Positions 25,505-34,182 of a stretch of DNA of 64,000 bases are shown in pieces; the first letter of the stretch is position 1; each line of letters opens with the position of its first letter. The DNA lies in assembly GCF_000315055.1 (NCBI RefSeq), contig NZ_BAER01000035.1:1-64000 (forward strand), in the 5' to 3' direction. Position numbers and translations under genes: made by a program. The notes beneath the pieces were generated by a model. That model saw only the letters and a list, made by a program, of their open reading frames with translations. It did no database searches and was not told the DNA's origin. This stretch comes from Paraglaciecola polaris LMG 21857. GTDB taxonomy: Bacteria > Pseudomonadota > Gammaproteobacteria > Enterobacterales > Alteromonadaceae.

Positions 25505-26914
25505 ATGCATAATAAAAGCCCTGGTGGCATTATTCAAAGTAACCAAAGCAGCTTTTCAACTCTTTATCGTTTAGTCGATATGGTTATCATTACCTTAGTG
25601 TATTTCCTTGTTCTGTTATATCAGGGCTTGCCCATAACATCTTCCGAGCTATTGTTACTTTTTGTCAGCATTATCTCTTATATGTTATGTGCTGAAGCCG
25701 TAGATTTATATCGCTCGTGGCGCACCGCACCCAATACCATGATGATTAAATGGGCAATGATCGCCTGGGGCGTTTCTTCTCTTGCCACCACCACTTACGC
25801 CTTTATTTTCCCTGACAGCATTATAGCGTCAAATTTCGTTATTTTAGCGTGGCTGGTAATGTGCGCACCGACGTTAGTTGGCTGGCGAGTCGCATTTCGC
25901 GAAATCTTATTTCGCCATCGTAAAAAAGGTCATAATACCCGCAAAGCGATCGTTATTGGTGCAACGCAATCTGGTTATAGTTTAGCGACGCAAATAATGG
26001 AAAATGATCAATTGGGGATCATTTTCAAAGGTATGTACGACGACCGTGCACCTGCCCGTATACCCCATGAAATTCAGCATCAAGTGATGGGAAATGTTCA
26101 AGACGCCATCACCCTAGCCAAAGAAAGTCAAATCGATTACATCTACATTGCTATGCCCATGAGCGCTGAAAAACGCATCATGCAGATATTGAACATGTGC
26201 AGTGATACCACAGCAACGGTTTATATTATTCCTAACTTCTTTATGTACAACCTGCTGAATGCTCGTTGGCAGAGTGTTGGCTCTATTCAAACCTTGAGTG
26301 TGTTTGATACCCCCTTTCAAGGCGCTGGTGACGTGACAAAACGTCTCGAGGATATAGTGGTTTCATCGCTTATATTAACCATGATAGCCATACCCATGCT
26401 GTTTATAGCGCTTGCGGTAAAATTGACATCCAAGGGACCGGTTATTTTCAAACAGAACCGCTATGGATTGGATGGCAAGAAAATAAAAGTCTATAAGTTT
26501 CGCTCCATGACGGTGCAAGATAACGGCGATAATGTTCAACAGGCGACCAAAAATGATGTACGTATTACGCCTTTAGGTGCCTTTTTACGCAAAACGTCGT
26601 TAGATGAATTACCCCAATTTATTAATGTGCTGCAAGGCCGTATGTCAGTGGTTGGTCCCCGCCCTCACGCAGTAGCACACAACGAAGAATATCGTAAGTT
26701 GATTGAAGGCTATATGTTACGCCATAAAGTTCGCCCAGGTATTACCGGTTGGGCACAAATTAACGGCTTTCGCGGTGAAACTGAAACCATCAATAAAATG
26801 ATTAAGCGTGTTGAATATGATTTAGATTATATTCATCGCTGGTCGGTATGGATGGACATTCGCATTATATTAGCCACTGTGACTCGCGGTTTTATCAATA
26901 AGAATGCTTATTAA
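25505..26914 (+). CDS. Undecaprenyl-phosphate sugar phosphotransferase (WcaJ/VpsL-like priming enzyme)
   Basis: A 469-residue polyisoprenyl-phosphate hexose-1-phosphate transferase. Four N-terminal spans are followed by a cytoplasmic nucleotide-binding-like domain (KAIVIGATQSGYSLATQI). A further span near 283-305 precedes the catalytic domain with FKQNRYGLDGKKIKVYKFRSM, TSLDELPQFINVLQGRMS, VGPRPH and VRPGITGWAQINGFRG. It starts EPS synthesis by transferring a sugar phosphate, usually glucose, to undecaprenyl phosphate. It is monocistronic, with its own promoter and a strong terminator, and diverges from the export operon. Confidence 0.92.
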   Translation: MHNKSPGGIIQSNQSSFSTLYRLVDMVIITLVYFLVLLYQGLPITSSELLLLFVSIISYMLCAEAVDLYRSWRTAPNTMMIKWAMIAWGVSSLATTTYAFIFPDSIIASNFVILAWLVMCAPTLVGWRVAFREILFRHRKKGHNTRKAIVIGATQSGYSLATQIMENDQLGIIFKGMYDDRAPARIPHEIQHQVMGNVQDAITLAKESQIDYIYIAMPMSAEKRIMQILNMCSDTTATVYIIPNFFMYNLLNARWQSVGSIQTLSVFDTPFQGAGDVTKRLEDIVVSSLILTMIAIPMLFIALAVKLTSKGPVIFKQNRYGLDGKKIKVYKFRSMTVQDNGDNVQQATKNDVRITPLGAFLRKTSLDELPQFINVLQGRMSVVGPRPHAVAHNEEYRKLIEGYMLRHKVRPGITGWAQINGFRGETETINKMIKRVEYDLDYIHRWSVWMDIRIILATVTRGFINKNAY

Positions 26915-26937
26915 CTCTGGTTAATTCTTTACCAATG

Positions 26938-26966
26938 AAACGCCGAGCTAGTCGCTCGGCGTTTTT
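26938..26966 (+). terminator. Intrinsic terminator after the priming transferase gene
   Basis: An 11-bp stem (26938-26948 with 26954-26964, core CGCCGAGC) and a 5-base loop are followed by a T-run to 26966. In reverse it is followed by only three T, so it can serve the converging hydrolase gene at best weakly. Confidence 0.85.
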
Positions 26967-26994
26967 GTATGCGCTTCAATAATTTACGCTATGG

Positions 26995-29733
26995 TTACTC
27001 ATTTTCACTCGGCTTATAAATTTTAAACTCTCCACCAGCATGCAAAAGACCAAACATATGCAATAAACCATCGTAGTAACGATACATGCCTGTTGGCGCA
27101 TCCTGCTGCCACAAGTAATTTAACATTTCGGTGGAAAACGGGTTTTCACTAATAGATGCGCCCACGCCGTTCATTGCGGTGCGTCCGTGGCTGCGATAAT
27201 CAATACCTGGCTCTCTCGTACCATCGACTTCGTAAACCGCAATGAAGTCTCCGTATTGCTGTACTTCACTTTCGAAGAAACTGACTTGGCGCTCAACCAA
27301 TGCTTTTAACTCTGATGATTGACTGACCCAATGGTAATCCATGGCCATATTGCCCATTACACGAAATGAGTCATAAGCACTTTTATGACTATCAGGATTG
27401 AAGCTTGTGGGCTGCGGTAAGCCGTCATGGCTTGCATAATCACTGAACAAACCCGTTTGTAGATGGGCCGCTTTTAGTAAGTACTGGCGACTGATTTCAG
27501 CGGTTTCATGCCAATAATCGTTGTTTTCATCTGCCCACAAAGCCCACATTTCATAGAATGCGGGTAAGTGATATGACGGATCAGAGAAACTTTCCACGTT
27601 GGTGGTGGTAACAAACTCCACTTGTTGATAAACAGGATGCATCATTAGCCGCGTGCTGCTGTTATCAGATTTAGTAAAAATCATGTCATGGAGTATGTCA
27701 TTCGCTTCTTGCTGGTAATCAAATATACCTTCGCGACTTCCCCAGCGATTATTCGCAAGGAATAGCGCCATCGCAAAATATTCTTCGCCATCAGGTGCAG
27801 GGTTAGTATCGATAGCGATGTAAGGCGCATTTGCGCTCAACCGCCACGCGAAAAAGTCTTTGCTGCTACCGGTCTTGTTTTGCATTTTCGCTTTAGTGAA
27901 GCGCCACAATTTGTCGAAGGTATCTTGATCGTTCATCATTACAGAAATCATCATGCCGTATGACATGCCTTCTGAGCGAATATCATCAGAATCAATGGCT
28001 TTAATAAATGCCATATCATCACCGACACCAAACAACACACTAGTGTCAGATAATTCAGGTACAGGCTGACTTGGCATGTCCCCAGCGATGAAAAAATTGT
28101 CGACTTGTATATCTTGCGACACGTCAGCCGCTTTGCCATTAGCAACAAATTGCACTCCAATACCGCGCAACTGACTAAAGTCGAAAGCATCACTGATGTA
28201 GCCAAAGTCGCTATTAGCGCCCACGTGACTAAATCTTAGGGTGACAAATTCATCCGCCGTGAACCCCGCCACCATGGTGTACCCCAAATAAGCAGGTTGA
28301 TAATTGGCGTCTTCTAAAAAGAGTTGTAGCGCCATATTGCCATCTTGCACATAAGCAGATGGTAGTTTGATATCAAAACTGATATCTCGGCCTTCGTTTA
28401 TATCTAACGCTGGGAATTGCTGGTACTTGACTGTAAATGCATCGTTTTCGGTAAGCCAATTTGGTTTGATTGCCAAAACATTATTATTTGCGCTATCAAT
28501 TTCGTCTGCACTAATATTACGCACCGACAGACTAGGCGCAATAACACTCCCGTTATCGACTGACACGTTCCATTGGCCTAGCCCTTCATCAAACGAATCC
28601 TCGAAGCCTGGACTGGTATCACTGCCGTCTAAACTTGGGGGTTGGTAAATACTTACTTGTGAAACGCCTATTTCTCCACCGACTTCAGTACTTTTGCCAT
28701 TACTTAAAAACTGAAAGCCAAGTTTCGCTACATGACTAAAATCAAATCCTTGTGAAAGATAACCAAAGTTTGTATCAGGCCCCACGCCATTAACCGAGAT
28801 GGCGTTTGTCGCAGATTGCGTTAATGCACGATAAGCGAAAAAACCTATCCCACCAGATGTGCCTTGAATAAATAGTTGAACCGCCATCATGCCATCATCG
28901 GCATATGCCTGAGCAATCCCCATCTCATACTCTACGTTTACCCCTTCGGTAGTATCTATCGGGGTAAAATTATTCGACACAACGGCCAATGTATCGCCGT
29001 TGCTTTGCCACGAAGGAGTGATAATCAGGGCACCTTCTCTTTGCGATAATTTAGCATCAACTTGTGTGCCGTTGTCAGCATACCATTGCCAATTTTCAGT
29101 GTTTTCTGCAAAACCAGCATTATAAACTCGCTCACCTCGGCTAACTTCTGGTGGCTCTTGATCTGGCATCAACTCAAACAATTGCTGATAAGTGGCATTA
29201 ATTTTGGCCGTGACCTGTTCTTGTGTCGCTAAGCCTCGCTCGACAAAATAATTATTGTACTGTCCAGTATGGTAAGCAGAGCCTGACGAGAAATCATCAC
29301 TGATCCTATTCCCCATTTGCTGATAATCTATCTGCCAGTTAAAGTCATTCTCATTGAATCTGACTCTTCGGTTCTGAATGAGAACGAAGGGAGTTCCAAG
29401 CTCCAATGAACTATTGGCCGCAATATCGTCAGCGTGCAGCGACCCCGTCACAATATTCGAATTGGGATTAGACGACGTAACATCAATAACTACGTCTTGT
29501 ACTGGGCCAGCGTCGTTTTTAAGCATCACTAGAAACTCATAGCGATAATCACTGCGCCCTACCCGACTTTTACTTTTTAATGTTAACCCTTCAACACTGA
29601 CTTCGCCGTATGACAAGGTACTAATTGACGAGCACAAGACTGTCCCCAGAGCGAGAAGAATGCCTTTGCTGACGACACTTGGCTTCATAGAAGGAGTTAC
29701 GCTGGTGTATTCATTCAAAGGAGTGGTTTTCAT
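26995..29733 (-). CDS. Glycoside hydrolase family 8, with two beta-sandwich modules inside the catalytic domain
   Basis: A 912-residue secreted enzyme. The residues around E588 (RSEGMSYGMMISV) and D788 (AYDSFRVMGNMAMDY) match the general acid and base of GH8 enzymes of the reducing-end xylose-releasing exo-oligoxylanase (Rex) type. DPSYHLPAFYEMW and TGMYRYYDGLLHMFGLL also fit. The usual first helix of that domain (TGQYNNYFVERGLATQEQV, about 156-188) lies 375 residues earlier. Between them are two homologous beta-sandwich modules (about 200-372 and 383-553) that share AYxxDGxMAxQLF and NGKxxxV. A further N-terminal domain spans 45-150. AAAGGAG precedes ATG 29733. Substrate could be the cell's own EPS or an external xylan-like glycan. 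Confidence 0.87.
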   Translation of the reverse strand: MKTTPLNEYTSVTPSMKPSVVSKGILLALGTVLCSSISTLSYGEVSVEGLTLKSKSRVGRSDYRYEFLVMLKNDAGPVQDVVIDVTSSNPNSNIVTGSLHADDIAANSSLELGTPFVLIQNRRVRFNENDFNWQIDYQQMGNRISDDFSSGSAYHTGQYNNYFVERGLATQEQVTAKINATYQQLFELMPDQEPPEVSRGERVYNAGFAENTENWQWYADNGTQVDAKLSQREGALIITPSWQSNGDTLAVVSNNFTPIDTTEGVNVEYEMGIAQAYADDGMMAVQLFIQGTSGGIGFFAYRALTQSATNAISVNGVGPDTNFGYLSQGFDFSHVAKLGFQFLSNGKSTEVGGEIGVSQVSIYQPPSLDGSDTSPGFEDSFDEGLGQWNVSVDNGSVIAPSLSVRNISADEIDSANNNVLAIKPNWLTENDAFTVKYQQFPALDINEGRDISFDIKLPSAYVQDGNMALQLFLEDANYQPAYLGYTMVAGFTADEFVTLRFSHVGANSDFGYISDAFDFSQLRGIGVQFVANGKAADVSQDIQVDNFFIAGDMPSQPVPELSDTSVLFGVGDDMAFIKAIDSDDIRSEGMSYGMMISVMMNDQDTFDKLWRFTKAKMQNKTGSSKDFFAWRLSANAPYIAIDTNPAPDGEEYFAMALFLANNRWGSREGIFDYQQEANDILHDMIFTKSDNSSTRLMMHPVYQQVEFVTTTNVESFSDPSYHLPAFYEMWALWADENNDYWHETAEISRQYLLKAAHLQTGLFSDYASHDGLPQPTSFNPDSHKSAYDSFRVMGNMAMDYHWVSQSSELKALVERQVSFFESEVQQYGDFIAVYEVDGTREPGIDYRSHGRTAMNGVGASISENPFSTEMLNYLWQQDAPTGMYRYYDGLLHMFGLLHAGGEFKIYKPSENE

Positions 29734-30338
29734 GGGGCTTCTCCTTTACCGATCATAAGCGCGTGTTGATTGCGACTATTCTTGCTCGCCTGACGGGATC
29801 TTCTTGACGTTACAAAAACGAGGCCAAATATACAGACACTTATCAAATACAATGCCACCCCACTTGGCGCGTTAACGGCTTGTACTTTATTAAGTTGGAA
29901 TTGACCTGCACTTGTCACAGCAAATGTATTGGCATCATACGTTTCAAAGCGCTGTATCGTTCCCAGTGCATCTAATGCCCCTAGCCAATCAAACATAACT
30001 GACATGCCGCTTAAAGTTTCACCCGCAAGTAAAGGAGAGGCAAGTGCAAGGCCATCAACGAAACCGTCTTCCTGAAAGCCAAATATGTCTTGTGCCGGCG
30101 CAACAAACATATCCCAATCGATGGGACTGCTTAACAGCGCTAGGTTGTCGAATAACCCATATTCGAAATATACGATAAGTCCATCAATGCTACTTTGACC
30201 ATCGTTGTAAAATTGATAGTTCGCTTGATATTGTTGATCGTTTAATTTAGTTACATCAGTGCGAACCAGCAGCGCTTTGGCATCTAAGCTGCTAAATAGA
30301 AGGGTGGTTGTAAGAGCCAAGAACAGTATTATTTTCAT
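29730..30338 (-). CDS. Secreted protein with PEP-CTERM-like C-terminal sorting tail
   Basis: A 202-residue protein of unknown function. A signal peptide (ILFLALTTTLLFSSLDAKA) precedes a beta-rich middle part (QYQANYQFYNDGQSSIDGLIVYFEYGLF). The C-terminus is tripartite: VNAPSG, a hydrophobic segment ALYLISVCIFGLVFV and an Arg/Lys-rich end. This is the PEP-CTERM architecture with a variant motif and an unusually long tail of about 25 residues. PEP-CTERM proteins are processed by exosortases in EPS-producing Gram-negatives; no exosortase is in the window. Its stop overlaps the hydrolase start (ATGA), so the two are translationally coupled. AGAGGAATTAG precedes ATG 30338. Confidence 0.72.
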   Translation of the reverse strand: MKIILFLALTTTLLFSSLDAKALLVRTDVTKLNDQQYQANYQFYNDGQSSIDGLIVYFEYGLFDNLALLSSPIDWDMFVAPAQDIFGFQEDGFVDGLALASPLLAGETLSGMSVMFDWLGALDALGTIQRFETYDANTFAVTSAGQFQLNKVQAVNAPSGVALYLISVCIFGLVFVTSRRSRQASKNSRNQHALMIGKGEAP

Positions 30339-30656
30339 CTAATTCCTCTTTTATATCTTCTCGTGTGTAAGTTATGTCGTGATGCGTTTCAATTTTGTAC
30401 AAGGTGCAGTCGATAGTATTTGCATCAATGCTACTGATAGAAACATGCCGCCCACCTTATAGTCACAAAGACTACTCCGACCAAGACAGGAAATTAACAC
30501 AAAATTTACATTTGGGGTTTTTCATAAAAGTAAAATAAGACTGCATAAAAAATGAGCGCCTTAATATCTGTGACTTTTAAGCATAAAAAGCCGAGACACA
30601 TCGAAGATGTGCTCGGCAAAAGGTGTTACACAATGAAATCTTTTTACGGGTAACTA
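30339..30656. other. Intergenic region with a minus-strand terminator
   Basis: These 318 bases hold the presumed promoter of the PEP-CTERM-like gene (no clear hexamers found) and the hairpin listed at 30585-30617. I see no coding sequence. Confidence 0.5.
30585..30617 (-). terminator. Intrinsic terminator downstream of the ahpF relic
   Basis: GCCGAG and CACATC (30590-30602, one bulged A) pair with GATGTG and CTCGGC (30606-30617) around GAA. On the minus strand a T-run follows (complement of 30585-30589). It is probably the original terminator of the decayed ahpF gene. Confidence 0.75.
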
Positions 30657-31020
30657 TTAGGCCGCCTCGATCTCATCGTTCGCACTTTCATCTGGGGGAG
30701 CGGAGTAAGTAATCAAATGCGCCGAGTGTCGTTTGGATCCATCGCCCGTCGCAATAATAATTTGTTTGTAGAGGGGAGTAGTGACATCAACGGCAGCAAA
30801 AACACCTTCAATAGTGGTTTTTCCTCGCTGACCCACTTCAATCTCACTGCGTGCGGTCAATTCGATATCGCCTTTGAGCTACTCCATGTCTGCCACTAGA
30901 GCGATTTGCATAAATATTCCCATCAACACGACTTGTTTATTACCTTGGCTCACTCGGTTTTGATAGGTCAACCCTGTTACACGTTTACCATCACTAATAA
31001 CTTAAGTGGTCATAGCAAAT
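30657..31020 (-). pseudogene. ahpF: Decayed C-terminal remnant of alkyl hydroperoxide reductase subunit F
   Basis: Reading minus from about 31020, the conceptual translation follows the end of Ahp[59 protein letters not shown]. It carries a TAA at 31002-31004, a TAG at 30879-30881 (where AhpF usually has Trp before LKG) and a frameshift after GDGSK. The proper AhpF ending ([10 protein letters not shown], stop at 30688-30690) continues in the next frame. Full AhpF is about 520 residues, so roughly the first three quarters are missing. No ahpC lies alongside. The functional enzyme was an NADH-dependent flavoprotein that reduces AhpC. Confidence 0.85.
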
Positions 31021-31110
31021 AGATAATATGAATGACTGTAAATTGCTTAAATTAATTAAAATCGATTATCCCCACAGTCAGCTTTATAAATAAGTGTGAA
31101 CGCTAGATAG

Positions 31111-31142
31111 AAAAAAACCGCTTAGCAAGATGCATAAGCGGT
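31111..31142 (-). terminator. Intrinsic terminator of the TonB2-type operon
   Basis: ACCGCTTA (31117-31124) pairs with TAAGCGGT (31135-31142) around a 10-base loop. On the minus strand a run of seven T follows (complement of 31111-31117). It lies just beyond the stop of the TPR gene at 31245. Confidence 0.85.
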
Positions 31143-31244
31143 AAAAATATCTCTGCTAACGCGCCGGAGCACACTAGAATTATTGATTTTATTATACTGA
31201 GTGAACTTGAGAAATGTTATCGATTAACCTCTCGTAAAAAGCGC

Positions 31245-32591
31245 TTAACGAGAAAGCGAAACGGTGAGCTTTTCAGCGCTGACTTTTTCGGTTTCAACAA
31301 ACTTAGACCATTGCTGAGCCATACCTTTACTGCTTTTAAACGCTTCGGCTTTGGCAAGCTCATTTAGTGCTTCGTTATATTGGCCTACATTGAAAAAGGC
31401 CATGCCTTTAACCAAATGAACGGTACCTTCGTTACGCAAACCACCCTTGCTAAGTGCAGCTTCAGATGCAGCAATCGCTTGTTGCCATTTTTCCATGTTC
31501 AAGAAAATTTGCCCTAACTGAGCATCTAACTCACCGTCGTCAGACAAGTCCGCTGCGGCTTTCATCACGGGAACCGCTTCATCGTTTTCTTTGGCCAACA
31601 CCCAACATTGAGATAAAAACTTGAGGTTTTTAAGGTTTTTCTCTAGCGCACCACTGTCAAAGCCTTTCTCAATCAATCGTGCTCCTTTAAAGGGCATTTG
31701 ATGGTAATAGTACAACTGCGCTAGATTGAACATATCAGAACCGCTTTGAATATAACCTTGTTGATAGGCCGTTTCTAAAATAGCAAGCTGCTGTTTTTCT
31801 TCCCCTAACTCACCATACATGCCACCAAGTTGCAGCCAATACTTTGGCTCATCAAAATGCTTAACTAGCTTCAATAATATGTCTTTGACTTTTTCTGGCT
31901 GTTTTAACTCGTAATAAACAGCGCGCTGCAATACATACCAATTTTCATCGGGAATATCGTTTTTTGCTTCTTCTAATGCAACGGCTTTGTCAATGTAGCT
32001 AGCCGCTTTAGCATAAGACTTCTGTTGATACATCGCCTGAGCTTTGAGTACGTAATTTTTGGCAGGTATTTCAATATTTGGATTGACCGCTGCATTTAAT
32101 GTTTCCCAGCGCTCTAAAAATGCCACGGTTTTATCATAATTACCCCGCATCATGTGCAGTTGCGCCAAGCTAAACAAGGTACTTAGCTCGAATGATTCTG
32201 GGATCGGCTGCTGCTCAACCACCTGCTCAAATGCAGCAATAGCCTCGTCAAAACGCTCCACGTTGTAATAAACAAAACCATAAAAGTTGTACATCATCGC
32301 TAGCTCATAACTGTTCATAGAGCTTGCTTTGCTTTTCACGTTATCTAACGCTTCTATGGCCTCAGCGGTTTTGCCCTCGTCAGCCAAGCCCTGAGAGCGT
32401 GACAATTGGTCGTAAACCTTGACTCTAAGTGCCGGGGTTCTGCGGGTTTCACGCTTACTCGCTTCTTGTGCTTGTGCCCCTTTAACAGCGAAGGGGGATA
32501 GGTTGACACCAAGGCCAACTAGCGCACATAACACCAACCCTAAAGCCTTGCATGATAGGTTATTGTTTCTGATATTTATGACGTTCATCAT
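31245..32591 (-). CDS. TPR-repeat periplasmic protein of the TonB2-type operon
   Basis: A 448-residue protein. A signal peptide region (LVLCALVGLGVNLSPFAVKGAQA) is followed by at least six to eight TPR-like helical pairs (AEAIEALDNVKSKAS, FDEAIAAFEQVVEQQP, GQYNEALNELAKAEAF). It is the last gene of the operon, 8 bases after tonB. TPR proteins are a regular companion of DUF3450/TtpC-type TonB systems in marine gammaproteobacteria, where they may organise the transducer on the periplasmic side; the detailed role is unknown. ATGATG at 32591 gives two adjacent starts. Confidence 0.8.
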   Translation of the reverse strand: MMNVINIRNNNLSCKALGLVLCALVGLGVNLSPFAVKGAQAQEASKRETRRTPALRVKVYDQLSRSQGLADEGKTAEAIEALDNVKSKASSMNSYELAMMYNFYGFVYYNVERFDEAIAAFEQVVEQQPIPESFELSTLFSLAQLHMMRGNYDKTVAFLERWETLNAAVNPNIEIPAKNYVLKAQAMYQQKSYAKAASYIDKAVALEEAKNDIPDENWYVLQRAVYYELKQPEKVKDILLKLVKHFDEPKYWLQLGGMYGELGEEKQQLAILETAYQQGYIQSGSDMFNLAQLYYYHQMPFKGARLIEKGFDSGALEKNLKNLKFLSQCWVLAKENDEAVPVMKAAADLSDDGELDAQLGQIFLNMEKWQQAIAASEAALSKGGLRNEGTVHLVKGMAFFNVGQYNEALNELAKAEAFKSSKGMAQQWSKFVETEKVSAEKLTVSLSR

Positions 32592-32599
32592 GCCCCCAA

Positions 32600-33208
32600 T
32601 TAACCATCAATCTGGAAAGTAATGCGGTTTTGTACTCCGGCTACTTCAGCCGCTTCACCGTTTACTACCCGTGGTTTGTATTTAAATTTAAGTGCCGCAT
32701 CGATAGCAGCCTGATTAAATAAATCAGCAGGTTGCGCCTCAACAACGAACGGGTCTTTTACGGAGCCTAGCTTGGACACCGTAAACTCAACAATCACAAA
32801 GCCTTCTATCCCCCGTGATAATGCACGACGAGGGTAAACTGGTGCGACCTTCACAATGGGTAAATATTCACCGTCTCCTGACTCAAGCGCTAAACCACCG
32901 TCGAGGGATAATCCTTCGTTAACGTCGGCACCGAAGTCCATAGCGTTACCTTGTGCATTAGGTGTTGGCGAGTCCATTTGCGGCTGTTCCATTGCGGGTG
33001 GTGGCTGCTCAGGTTTAGGCGGCTTCTTAGGTTTACGATCTTTTTTCTGGGCGGATTCTTCTTTTTTCACCCTGACAAAATCGAGCACACTGCCCTTTGC
33101 CGGCTCTGTTAACGCACTGCCACCACTTTTAATCAGTGATTGCATAACGAAGAACAAGCTCAAAGTCACAACGGCCGACAGAACGATTGCTAGCAAATAT
33201 CTAAGCAT
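32600..33208 (-). CDS. TonB-family energy transducer
   Basis: A 202-residue protein. One N-terminal span (YLLAIVLSAVVTLSLFFVMQSLI) is followed by a Lys/Pro-rich linker (KPKKPPKPEQPPP) and a C-terminal TonB domain (VAPVYPRRALSRGIEGFVIVEFTVSKLG, ALKFKYKPRVVNG). It carries proton-motive-force energy from the ExbB/ExbD complex to outer-membrane TonB-dependent receptors such as those at 36,977 and 50,430. The short linker is typical of TonB2-type proteins, which work with a TtpC-like partner. The gene follows exbD after 3 bases. Confidence 0.9.
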   Translation of the reverse strand: MLRYLLAIVLSAVVTLSLFFVMQSLIKSGGSALTEPAKGSVLDFVRVKKEESAQKKDRKPKKPPKPEQPPPAMEQPQMDSPTPNAQGNAMDFGADVNEGLSLDGGLALESGDGEYLPIVKVAPVYPRRALSRGIEGFVIVEFTVSKLGSVKDPFVVEAQPADLFNQAAIDAALKFKYKPRVVNGEAAEVAGVQNRITFQIDG

Positions 33209-33211
33209 GAT

Positions 33212-33619
33212 CTAGGGCTCTTGAGCGGCTATAGAGACATCAGTAATACCCGCGGCACGCGACGCGTCCATCACCTTAATCAAGGTTTCTGTGGTCGACT
33301 TTCTATCCGCTTGAATCACCACAGTACCTTGTGGGTTTTCAGCATGAAGGCGCTCAATATTGGCTTGCACGGCGCGTACGTCGATACGGCGTTTGTTGAT
33401 CCAAATTTCACCTTTATCACTGATTGCTACCAAAATATTAGCGCGATCTTTTTTTACGGCAGTAGCAGCCTCTGGGCGGTTTACATCGATACCCGACTCT
33501 TTTACAAAAGACGCGGTGACAATGAAGAAAATCAACATGATAAATACCACGTCAAGCATAGGCGTCATATCAATTGCCGCTTCTTCTTCGTCCATCAAAT
33601 TTTGAAAATGTTGTTTCAT
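33212..33619 (-). CDS. exbD: ExbD-family biopolymer transport protein
   Basis: A 135-residue protein. A single N-terminal span (MLDVVFIMLIFFIVTASFV) carries the essential membrane aspartate in DMTPMLDVVF. A periplasmic domain follows (GEIWINKRRIDVRAVQANIERL; VVIQADRKS). It is the proton-pathway subunit of the TonB2-type motor with the ExbB proteins encoded upstream. The length is normal for the family. Confidence 0.92.
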   Translation of the reverse strand: MKQHFQNLMDEEEAAIDMTPMLDVVFIMLIFFIVTASFVKESGIDVNRPEAATAVKKDRANILVAISDKGEIWINKRRIDVRAVQANIERLHAENPQGTVVIQADRKSTTETLIKVMDASRAAGITDVSIAAQEP

Positions 33620-33649
33620 ATCAGTCTCTTTTTAGGCGCAGTAGGCTGG

Positions 33650-34171
33650 CTACTGGCGCTCTATTGTCAATGCGTCTTCAAGATGCGTGCGTTCTGATTT
33701 AGTCGTACGGGCTAACCATGTTGAGGCAAAAACCCCAGATAGCGCGCCGACCATACCGGCCATAGTAGGAATGGTTGCTTTTGACACACCCGATGCCATA
33801 GAGCGTGCACTACCGGACCCCGAAATAGCCATTACATCGAACACTTCGATCATGCCGGTTACCGTTCCCATTAAGCCCAACAACGGGCATAGCGCGACTA
33901 ACGCTTGAATGATGGGAATGCCAGATCCTAGGCGCAGACTGACCCGGGAAATCATGGCTTGGCGAATTTGCTCAGCATTCCATGAACGGCGATCTTTACG
34001 GGCCTTCCAGGCAGCGATGGTTTCTTTTTTATATGCCTTGTGCCAAATGAACACGTATAACGTTCTTTCTAGAATGAGCAACCACATAACGAATATCAGG
34101 AACCCAATGACCAATAAAACTTGGCCACCGGTTTCAGTAAAATCTCGTATCGCTTCGAAAAATTCCAACAT
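33650..34171 (-). CDS. exbB: ExbB-family MotA/TolQ/ExbB proton channel
   Basis: A 173-residue short ExbB2-type protein. It has three spans: near 17-38 (VLLVIGFLIFVMWLLILERTLY), near 92-115 (LVALCPLLGLMGTVTGMIEVF) and near 130-155. The conserved GLMGTVTGMIxxF and the Thr/Gly-rich third span are the MotA/TolQ/ExbB signature. It is the second channel protein of the operon and is followed after 30 bases by exbD. Confidence 0.92.
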   Translation of the reverse strand: MLEFFEAIRDFTETGGQVLLVIGFLIFVMWLLILERTLYVFIWHKAYKKETIAAWKARKDRRSWNAEQIRQAMISRVSLRLGSGIPIIQALVALCPLLGLMGTVTGMIEVFDVMAISGSGSARSMASGVSKATIPTMAGMVGALSGVFASTWLARTTKSERTHLEDALTIERQ

Positions 34172-34182
34172 AGCTAATTACC

